64,000 bases of DNA, taken from Roseivirga ehrenbergii (GTDB lineage: Bacteria > Bacteroidota > Bacteroidia > Cytophagales > Cyclobacteriaceae). Numbering within the stretch: position 1 is the stretch's first letter; each line of letters starts with the position of its first letter. Under the pieces are notes generated by a model. That model saw only the letters and a list, made by a program, of their open reading frames with translations. It ran no database searches and was not told the origin of the DNA. Positions 8,459-15,366 of this stretch are shown piece after piece. The DNA is taken from the NCBI RefSeq assembly GCF_001593005.1, contig NZ_LQZQ01000004.1, forward strand, positions 1-64,000, written 5' to 3'. The translations under genes and the position numbers were made by a program.

Positions 8459-10102
8459 ATGGAAAAACCATCAAAAACTTGGCTTAGAATATTTAAGATT
8501 ACGGGAATCACTGTATTGACAGTGGTTTTCCTGCTGTCAATCTTCGTTTCATTCTTCTTAAAAGGCATCATAAACAACCGCTTAAAAAAGGAAATCAATG
8601 ATACCTTTGGGGATTTTTATACCCTATCGTTTGAAAACAGCTACACCTCCTTATCATGGAATGGCTTCAATATAGAGTTTGAAAAAGTAGAATTTGAAAC
8701 AGACACAGCGAACAAATTCATGATGATGAGATACCCAGCTGTTTTCTTCAAAACCAACTCATTTAAGATAGACAACATCAACATAAGTAACCTATTCTTC
8801 GACTCTGTGATTGACCTAAAAAAAGTAGCTATCGACAAACCTGAGCTCCTTTTCTTTATACCAGAAAAAGAGAGTTTGACAGAAAACAATAGTGAAAATT
8901 CTGAAGAGAGCGCAATTAAAAATATTCAAGTAGCAAACTTCGAGCTCAGCGATGGAAGCGCCTCCTTCGTTTTCAATAGAAATTTAGCCGACACACTCTA
9001 TGCTGGAAAGAATGTTAACGTAAAAATGGAGGACTTAAAAATTGATCTTAACTCTACTGAAAACATCGTTAAAACATCAAAAGTTGAACAGGTAGCTTTT
9101 TCGTTAGATGAAATTTTATTGAGCCCAAAAGACTCTGATTACGACTACAGGATTGAAGGTATCAATTTTAACTACCGTGACGAATTACTTCAGTGTTTCG
9201 GTGTCGAAATAACTGCAAAAAGGGATCCTTATAAAATGACCTTAGAGAGTCAGTTTCGAAAAACCATTTTCAATATATCCTTAGACACCCTCAATTATCA
9301 GTCGGGAAATTTCAAGGAATTGAAAGATCTTTCTTCCATCAAGGGTAGTGCCTTGCATTTGGTTAACCTGAACTTGGATCTTGTGAGAAACAAGAGTATT
9401 CCATTGGATGAAACGCAGTACAAGGAATTATTTCATAAGTCATTATTAAATCTTTCCATTCCTGTTGAAATAGACAGTGTGTATTTAAAGAACGGCAGTA
9501 TTGATTATAAAATACATAGTGATAAGGAGCTGGAACCAGGGAATTTAATGCTCACCCAATTGAATGCCACCATCGTGAACTTATACACAGAAAAGAATAA
9601 AAGAGATGTAGTCACAGCTAGTTTTAAAGGTGTATTCATGGAGGATGCCCCATTTACCTTTCAGGCGAAGCTACCTTTAAACGACCCTAATAACCACACT
9701 TACAATGGACATATAGGAGCAATGAAACTCACTAGCCTTAATCCCCTAATTGCCAACCTTACAAGAGTAAAGTTAGCAGAGGGCCGAATCAATAGACTTG
9801 ATTTTGAAGGGAGAGGCAACCAATTAAAAAACTGGGGAACCATGCGATCAGATTTCGAGGGGTTAAAATTAAAAGTTACAGACAGTCAAAATAATGAACG
9901 CTGGTTACAGTCTGGCTTAGGTAATCTTATTGCAAGAAAAAATAATAGAGGAAGCAATGATAATTTAACAGACTCAGTTGAATACGTGTTTGAACGACCA
10001 CCGTACAAAGACCACCTTACTCTGTACGCAGGTGGTTTAATAGAAGGTTTCGCCTTAAGTATTCTTCCTAAGTCGGTTTATAATCTAATAATGTCACAAT
10101 AA
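8459..10102 (+). CDS. AsmA-like membrane-anchored protein, function unknown
   Basis: Protein of 547 residues with one N-terminal transmembrane helix (about 13-36) followed by a long, mostly beta-strand-like region without Cys clusters or enzyme motifs. The early part, where a membrane helix is followed by an SLSWNGF-type segment, and the repeated alternation of hydrophobic and polar residues resemble AsmA/DUF748-type proteins, which are anchored in the inner membrane and extend through the periplasm in lipid transport or envelope assembly. This is a structural impression from sequence pattern, not a firm family match. The leader contains three direct repeats. It is transcribed in the same direction as the nhaP-like gene 84 bases downstream, but nothing else links them. 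Confidence 0.6.
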   Translation: MEKPSKTWLRIFKITGITVLTVVFLLSIFVSFFLKGIINNRLKKEINDTFGDFYTLSFENSYTSLSWNGFNIEFEKVEFETDTANKFMMMRYPAVFFKTNSFKIDNINISNLFFDSVIDLKKVAIDKPELLFFIPEKESLTENNSENSEESAIKNIQVANFELSDGSASFVFNRNLADTLYAGKNVNVKMEDLKIDLNSTENIVKTSKVEQVAFSLDEILLSPKDSDYDYRIEGINFNYRDELLQCFGVEITAKRDPYKMTLESQFRKTIFNISLDTLNYQSGNFKELKDLSSIKGSALHLVNLNLDLVRNKSIPLDETQYKELFHKSLLNLSIPVEIDSVYLKNGSIDYKIHSDKELEPGNLMLTQLNATIVNLYTEKNKRDVVTASFKGVFMEDAPFTFQAKLPLNDPNNHTYNGHIGAMKLTSLNPLIANLTRVKLAEGRINRLDFEGRGNQLKNWGTMRSDFEGLKLKVTDSQNNERWLQSGLGNLIARKNNRGSNDNLTDSVEYVFERPPYKDHLTLYAGGLIEGFALSILPKSVYNLIMSQ

Positions 10103-10186
10103 TCGTTTCGATAATTCCACTTCTTTATCACACAATTCGATTAAAGGTTTTATTTTGCCATTGTAGACAAAACATAAATCAAGTCA

Positions 10187-11428
10187 ATGAGCATATTCAC
10201 CGTTATTACCATTCTCACAGTTCTTTCGGCTGCTTTTGCCTTTATCAATACAAAGTTTCTAAAACTGCCCTTCACTATTGGCTTAATGATTATTGCCATT
10301 TGTTTTACATTGGTGATTACCATTGCTGGCAATTTCAACCCATTCATTTTAGAAGAAGCCAATTTAATTATTGACTCCATAGATTTTGAAACCGCTTTGC
10401 TGGATATTATGCTAAGCTTTTTGCTTTTCGCGGGAGCACTACATACCAAAATTGATGGTCTAAAGAAGCAAAGAATGCCAATTGCATTATTTGCCACCAT
10501 GGGTGTGTTGATTTCAACTTTCATTGTCGGTACGCTCATGTATTACATTGTGCAGGCTTTAGGGCATCAAATCGACTACATCTACTGCCTACTTTTTGGT
10601 GCACTTATCTCCCCTACCGACCCTATTGCAGTTTTAGGAATTCTGAAAGACGCCAATGCGCCAAAGAAATTAGAGACTAAAATTGTTGGCGAATCACTGT
10701 TTAATGATGGAGTTGGTGTGGTCATCTTTTTGGTAATATTTAAAATTGCACAGCAGGGAGTAGGTGCTATTGAAGCCAGTGAAGTAGGCTTGCTTTTCTT
10801 TGAAGAAGTAGTAGGCGGAATTGCCCTCGGCTTGTTAGCTGGTTGGTTGGTTTTTCAACTAATGAGAGTGATTGACCATTACGAAACCGAAGTAATGATT
10901 ACCCTGGCCCTTGTGATGGGACTTTCTTCATTGGCACATTTAATCCACGTTTCAGGACCTTTAGCAGTCGTAGTGGCTGGTATTTTTATTGGAAATAAGT
11001 CGCCTAAAATTGCTTGGTCAGAAACTACTCAAAACTATGTAGATAAGTTTTGGGAACTGCTCGATGTTTTGCTCAACGCAATCCTATTTGTACTAATTGG
11101 CCTAGAGTTATTGATCATTACCATCAATGGCGAATACATTACCTTCGGCTTAATCGCTATTCCTGTTACATTACTTGCTAGGTATTTGGCCTTGGCGGGT
11201 CCGGTGGCACTATTTAAAAAGAAACTAGATTTCATTCCAAAAACCAATCTGATTATGACTTGGGGTGGAATTCGTGGCGGGATTTCAATTGCTTTGGCAC
11301 TTTCATTGGAACCTAACATGGAACGCGAGCTTTTTCTTACGGTTACCTATATCATTGTGGTCTTCTCTATTATTGGTCAAGGTTTAACCTTAGGGCCATT
11401 GGTAAGAAGGGTACTGAAGAAAGGGTGA
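10187..11428 (+). CDS. Na+/H+ antiporter, CPA1/NhaP family
   Basis: Polytopic inner-membrane cation/proton antiporter of 413 residues with about twelve hydrophobic helices. Hallmarks are LISPTDPIAVLG in the discontinuous helix, GESLFNDGVGVVIF with the Asn-Asp ion-binding pair, and TWGGIRGGISIALAL near residues 360-375. The family exchanges cytoplasmic Na+ or K+ for protons and helps control pH and salt. The length is normal for the transport domain; there is no long regulatory tail. Together with the membrane pyrophosphatase and CorA in this window it suits a marine lifestyle. Confidence 0.93.
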   Translation: MSIFTVITILTVLSAAFAFINTKFLKLPFTIGLMIIAICFTLVITIAGNFNPFILEEANLIIDSIDFETALLDIMLSFLLFAGALHTKIDGLKKQRMPIALFATMGVLISTFIVGTLMYYIVQALGHQIDYIYCLLFGALISPTDPIAVLGILKDANAPKKLETKIVGESLFNDGVGVVIFLVIFKIAQQGVGAIEASEVGLLFFEEVVGGIALGLLAGWLVFQLMRVIDHYETEVMITLALVMGLSSLAHLIHVSGPLAVVVAGIFIGNKSPKIAWSETTQNYVDKFWELLDVLLNAILFVLIGLELLIITINGEYITFGLIAIPVTLLARYLALAGPVALFKKKLDFIPKTNLIMTWGGIRGGISIALALSLEPNMERELFLTVTYIIVVFSIIGQGLTLGPLVRRVLKKG

Positions 11429-11477
11429 ACTTGCCCACCTGAGTTACCTTAGCGCATGGAATAATAATGGTTAGTTT

Positions 11478-12260
11478 CTACTCATAATACACCACCACTT
11501 TAGTCTGCTCTGGTAAAGCTCTATAAATGGCTGTCAATGCTTTGTCGTTGGCTTCTAAAATTATCGAAGGTTGATATTCATAGGGTTGAAATTTAACCAT
11601 AGCCGTAAAAAAGGACTTCGCTCTTTCCATTCTTCTATCCGACCAAAAACTACGGTTGGCCTTTTTATCTACTGAAGTCAGGTTCTCATTTTGTGTAATA
11701 AGAAAATGAATTCCGTTATCGGTAATTAACCTGATGAAAACAGGTTGGTGCACCAAAGTGTCGGGCGAAGTAACAGAGGCCGTTAGTTCTTCTGGAGTTT
11801 TAGGCGCTACTTTTTCTATAATAGGCTCTTTTACAATACTAGCTTCAGACACGGCTACAGACAGCGGTTTCGAAAACGTTTGTATATACATACTCTGAGG
11901 TAATTTTCTGAGCATTGGGTCTAGCTTCATTCGGGTCATTTTCACATTGTAAATTAATACACCATTGATAAACAAGCCCAGAGTGCTATCAGGCACATTA
12001 ACGATTAAATGAATAGAATCCTTTTTAGGAAGACTTAACAAGGCATTTCTAAAAGTAATCAAGCGTTGAATTGAGTCCAGTTTGGCGTCATCATAAACCG
12101 CTATTGTTTCTTGAGTTTGTTTCCACTCTGCCAGTTTGTGTACTGGAGCCATGGCGTATTTTACCAGCCCAAAAATTATGACGATTAGTATCATCGCTAA
12201 AGCGAAGTATAACAAAATTGGCTTCCTCCCTTTGTTCAGGCCTTTTTCTTGTTCTTCCAT
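11478..12260 (-). CDS. Membrane-anchored protein, probable degenerate L,D-transpeptidase paralogue
   Basis: Protein of 260 residues with an N-terminal cytoplasmic stretch and one transmembrane helix (about 15-37). No standard motif is present. By eye it resembles the neighbouring L,D-transpeptidase at 12265-12921: both have an early strand of the form LIVN/LVVN followed by a G-x-x-(I/L)-(Y/K) turn, and both end in a helix-strand unit (IYRALP..TKVVVYY here, VYKSLP..SKVFIF there). At the place of the catalytic HGCIRL motif this protein has SIILEAN, so the cysteine is missing. It is the last gene of a three-gene operon, four bases after the second transpeptidase. The inferred role is a non-catalytic partner or regulator of cell-wall crosslinking. 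Confidence 0.55.
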   Translation of the reverse strand: MEEQEKGLNKGRKPILLYFALAMILIVIIFGLVKYAMAPVHKLAEWKQTQETIAVYDDAKLDSIQRLITFRNALLSLPKKDSIHLIVNVPDSTLGLFINGVLIYNVKMTRMKLDPMLRKLPQSMYIQTFSKPLSVAVSEASIVKEPIIEKVAPKTPEELTASVTSPDTLVHQPVFIRLITDNGIHFLITQNENLTSVDKKANRSFWSDRRMERAKSFFTAMVKFQPYEYQPSIILEANDKALTAIYRALPEQTKVVVYYE

Positions 12261-12264
12261 TGAA

Positions 12265-12921
12265 TTAGAAAATAAAAACCTTTGACCCTATGGGCAGCGA
12301 CTTGTACACCAACTCTAGGTTGGCGTCATCTAAACGAATACAGCCATGCGTTACCGGCAATCCCAAAAATCGCTGATACAATGTGCCATGAATCAAATAT
12401 CCATCGCCAATGCTCAGTGAATAATCTCCCAAAACCCCATATTCAAAACGGGACGAATGATTTGGAGAGGGAACAGGTAAACCCTCTTCAACAAAAGCCC
12501 AATCGGGTTTTTTCCATACTGGATCCTTGGTCTTATTTAGTATTTTAAATTCACCTTTTGGCGTTTTAAACATCCATTGCTTTTTATTATCGTTGCCTTT
12601 TAAGAGAATGTAACTTCCTGTTGAGCAGATATCGCTCTTGATCAAGTTCGTTCCCTTGTACAAGTAGAATTCATTGACCGTACTGTTCACTACTAAATAG
12701 TTGTTTCTAGGGATATTGGCCGATAGTTTTTTATCCAAAACCGCCAATTGGTTTTGCATATCGGTCAGCAAAGTGGCTTCGGTTTCCTTATCTACTTTTG
12801 TCACATTTTCTTGGGTGGAAATACTCACCATGATGGTCTGTATTTTGGCCAGTACAAAAAACAGAAGCACAGCTGTACTCCCTAGTATTATCCATTTTCT
12901 TAGGTTCCTTTTCTTTTCCAT
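12265..12921 (-). CDS. L,D-transpeptidase (YkuD domain), membrane-anchored
   Basis: Protein of 218 residues with one N-terminal transmembrane helix (about 10-30) and a periplasmic YkuD domain. The catalytic motif is canonical: His in LIHGTLY followed by THGCIRLDD with nucleophile Cys194. The family makes 3-3 peptidoglycan crosslinks or attaches proteins to the wall. Its start codon overlaps the stop of the upstream transpeptidase gene by one base, so the two are translationally coupled. Confidence 0.92.
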   Translation of the reverse strand: MEKKRNLRKWIILGSTAVLLFFVLAKIQTIMVSISTQENVTKVDKETEATLLTDMQNQLAVLDKKLSANIPRNNYLVVNSTVNEFYLYKGTNLIKSDICSTGSYILLKGNDNKKQWMFKTPKGEFKILNKTKDPVWKKPDWAFVEEGLPVPSPNHSSRFEYGVLGDYSLSIGDGYLIHGTLYQRFLGLPVTHGCIRLDDANLELVYKSLPIGSKVFIF

Positions 12922-14015
12922 TATTTTGTCGGAAGCGGTTTGAGCGATCCCACTATAATTACTTGTGTATTTTCAGAGGCTAAAGCAAAAAGCTTGTCCA
13001 TATCGTTATTATTCAGTGCAACACAGCCATCGGTCCAGTCCAATCCTTTTCCACCATCGCCATGAATTTCGATTAAGTTGCCAATGGAAGCATTTTTGGG
13101 AATAATGCCCTTGGCTTTGTTCTCTTTAAAGCGCTTCTGGTCATCAGCGTTCGGGTAGTTTAGCAGTAAGGCTTTGTAATATTTGGTCTGCCCATTCCCT
13201 TTTTTCTTCACCACTTTATATACGCCTTCAGGTGTAGTTTTATCTCCAGAAAGCATCTTATCGCCCATCCAGTTGGCGCCAAGCTCCATATTGAAAGTAT
13301 GTGTCAGCTTGCCCTTTGCGTATACATAGCAAAGCCTCTCCATCTTGTCGATAATGAATACGGTTTCATTACTCTTTTTTGACCTTTCAATTCCAGCGGC
13401 CGCCCACTGTTTCCATAGCGGATAATCTTTAAAAAAATCTGCCATAGTAGTTTCAGCATGACTAATAAGTTGTGTCAAATTTTCTTCTAGTGTGCTGAGG
13501 TTTTCTTTAAGATATACGGCATTTTCCTTTTCGTACGCAGCAGATACTTCATGATAAAGCAAGCGAGTTTGCGCAAGCTGTTTCACCGAAACTTCGTTCA
13601 GTGGAATATTTTTATACTTTAGATCGAAGCGTTCAAACTGATCATCGATTAAATCGAGTCGTTTGCTATAATTCGACCATACTTTTTTGCTCACATTTTG
13701 AGCGGTACTTTTGGCTAAAATTGCCGTTTCCGATGCTTTAGAAGCAAGTTGTTTTGTGGATGAAAAATCCTTCATAAAGAAAATACGATCATTTTCATTG
13801 GCCCAAGCCACCATGGCAGAATCGTAAAGAGACATTGCCTTTTTATATAAATCTGGGGCATATTCAGACGCCTGATTTTTCTCCGCTTCCGATAATCTTT
13901 CTCTTGCCTCAGTCAATTCAGACAAAGGAGGCTGAGGAAAAACAAAAGAAGGAAATAGTAATACTATGAGAGTTATTACGGTAAGCAGCGCAATGGCCAG
14001 CCATTTAAATTTCAT
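12921..14015 (-). CDS. L,D-transpeptidase family protein with N-terminal helical domain
   Basis: Protein of 364 residues. A signal anchor (about 5-27) is followed by a long alpha-helical region (about 30-205) and then a YkuD domain. The active site reads IEIHGDGGKGLDWTDGCVALNN split as IHGDG and DWTDGCVAL, with nucleophile Cys331. The Arg usually found two residues after the Cys (GCIR) is Ala, which is characteristic of the DWTDGC subgroup rather than the SHGCIR subgroup of its neighbour, so the two enzymes probably differ in substrate. The helical domain resembles the lipoprotein encoded just upstream at 14091-14696. It is the first gene of the three-gene wall operon. Confidence 0.88.
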   Translation of the reverse strand: MKFKWLAIALLTVITLIVLLFPSFVFPQPPLSELTEARERLSEAEKNQASEYAPDLYKKAMSLYDSAMVAWANENDRIFFMKDFSSTKQLASKASETAILAKSTAQNVSKKVWSNYSKRLDLIDDQFERFDLKYKNIPLNEVSVKQLAQTRLLYHEVSAAYEKENAVYLKENLSTLEENLTQLISHAETTMADFFKDYPLWKQWAAAGIERSKKSNETVFIIDKMERLCYVYAKGKLTHTFNMELGANWMGDKMLSGDKTTPEGVYKVVKKKGNGQTKYYKALLLNYPNADDQKRFKENKAKGIIPKNASIGNLIEIHGDGGKGLDWTDGCVALNNNDMDKLFALASENTQVIIVGSLKPLPTK

Positions 14016-14031
14016 ATCTATTCAGAAAATG

Positions 14032-14069
14032 AAAATCCCCTTCAGGCTTTGGTACCGTCAGGGGATTTT
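14032..14069 (-). terminator. Hairpin after the lipoprotein gene, possible read-through terminator
   Basis: The arms AAAATCCCC (14032-14040) and GGGGATTTT (14061-14069) pair perfectly over nine bases. On the minus strand the hairpin lies between the lipoprotein stop and the first transpeptidase start, with T-rich sequence on the downstream arm. It would cap the abundant lipoprotein message while letting some transcription continue into the transpeptidase operon. Confidence 0.65.
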
Positions 14070-14090
14070 GCCTTTATCGTTCTACTAAAA

Positions 14091-14696
14091 TTATTTTCTT
14101 CTTGGAGCAGCCTTGTATTTGCTGATCACCTCAGTTAATTCAGTATTGATTGAGCTCGCTTTTTCTTTAGCAACTTTAACTTTTTCTAATGACGGTTTCA
14201 ACTCACCATTCTGAAACATTGTGTTTGACTCAGTAATAGAAGCTTCAACAACGTCTAATTCAGTTTTAATAGCCTCTAAAGCAGTTGTTCCTTCTTTGCC
14301 TTTAGGCGCTTCAGTAATCAACTGTCTACCTTGAGCAACCAAAGTCTGAACCTCTTCCATTGAAGCTAAAATTTCTGTTTTCACAGCTTCTTTAGTGGCT
14401 TCAGTGTTAGCAGAAACTTCGTTCGCCATAGCAGTTACTTGAGTCAGTTTCTCAACTGTTTTAGTATACTTTTTGAAAAACTTAGATTTTTGCTCTTCCA
14501 AGCTCGCCATAGCTACGGCCATAGAGTCATTCAAAGCATTGTATTGTTCGGTAACATATACCTCTGCTCCAGCAGCTTTAGCAGTTTCGATAGCAGCAGT
14601 AGCAGCATCAATTTCAGTTTGAGGCACATCTGCACAAGAAGTCACAGCCACCATACCAATGATTAACGCACCGATTAATTTGTTTGTAATTTTCAT
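14091..14696 (-). CDS. Alanine-rich helical lipoprotein (DUF4398-like)
   Basis: Protein of 201 residues with a lipoprotein signal peptide ending in VTSC (Cys at about 20), so it is probably lipidated. The mature part is almost wholly alpha-helical, rich in Ala, Glu, Lys and Thr, with no Cys or catalytic motif and a basic tail ending PRRK. The helix pattern parallels the N-terminal domain of the transpeptidase encoded next (for example an ALNDSMAVAMASLEEQ stretch against SLYDSAMVAWANEN). It therefore looks like a free lipoprotein version of that domain, acting in the envelope near the cell wall. Function is not established. Confidence 0.75.
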   Translation of the reverse strand: MKITNKLIGALIIGMVAVTSCADVPQTEIDAATAAIETAKAAGAEVYVTEQYNALNDSMAVAMASLEEQKSKFFKKYTKTVEKLTQVTAMANEVSANTEATKEAVKTEILASMEEVQTLVAQGRQLITEAPKGKEGTTALEAIKTELDVVEASITESNTMFQNGELKPSLEKVKVAKEKASSINTELTEVISKYKAAPRRK

Positions 14697-15030
14697 AATT
14701 GTTTATTCTCTCTTTTTAATTGTTGATTGTTGCCCGAAGGCATACATGGTTTTAGTTTTGATCATGAGACGCAACATTTTCAAAAAGTAACATGGCCATT
14801 GAAAAAATATTTTCAGTGAAACCATAAAGAGTGAGATTGGCTCAAATCTTTAAAAAACGCGCAATAAAAACAGAGCTGACTCAAAGTAATATCAACTCTA
14901 AGTACGATGCGCTTAAACCCTTTTCTCCCATATTACTTAAGAAGTAAACCTTATATTCCTTACATTTATATATTTAATTAGCACAGGGAATTTATTTTCC
15001 TTACATTCATATAAATAATGTCTCATAACC
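14697..15030. other. Divergent intergenic region with repeated motif before PadR gene
   Basis: These 334 bases separate the lipoprotein gene (minus) from the PadR gene (plus). No open frame is evident. The only structure seen is a duplicated 17-base motif at 14956-14972 and 14997-15013. Confidence 0.6.
14956..15013 (+). promoter_or_regulatory. Duplicated 17-base motif, possible PadR operator
   Basis: TTCCTTACATTTATATA at 14956-14972 recurs as TTCCTTACATTCATATA at 14997-15013, one mismatch, 41 bases apart (about four helical turns), ending 17 bases before the padR start. PadR proteins usually autoregulate from sites in this position. The assignment is positional only. Confidence 0.4.
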
Positions 15031-15363
15031 ATGAAAGGTACTTTTTTAGGCGAATTTGAAGAAGTGGTATTATTAGCCACCTGTGTGCTAAACGAAAATG
15101 CTTATGCAAATTTGGTGAAAGACGAAGTAGAAAAACACACAGAGCGCAACATCAACCTAAGCGCTATTCACTCTTCATTATATAGGCTGGAAAAAAAAGG
15201 GTTTCTATCGTCCGAGCTGGGCGAAGCAAGTCAAAAAAGAGGCGGAAAACGCAAACGTATATTCAAACCTACTCCTTATGGGCTTCAGGCTGTACAACAA
15301 ATCAAAGAAATCCGGGAGTCGCTTTGGAACAATATGCCTCAAACGCTGTTTCAAAATTCTTGA
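15031..15363 (+). CDS. PadR-family transcriptional regulator
   Basis: Small winged-helix regulator of 110 residues. The sequence LSAIHSSLYRLEKKGFL is the PadR recognition-helix signature, followed by a basic wing (GGKRKRIFKPT) and a short C-terminal dimerisation helix. It lies three bases before a permease carrying the N-terminal domain that co-occurs with PadR regulators in Bacteroidota, so the pair is probably one regulated unit. The ligand is unknown. Confidence 0.9.
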   Translation: MKGTFLGEFEEVVLLATCVLNENAYANLVKDEVEKHTERNINLSAIHSSLYRLEKKGFLSSELGEASQKRGGKRKRIFKPTPYGLQAVQQIKEIRESLWNNMPQTLFQNS

Positions 15364-15366
15364 GCC

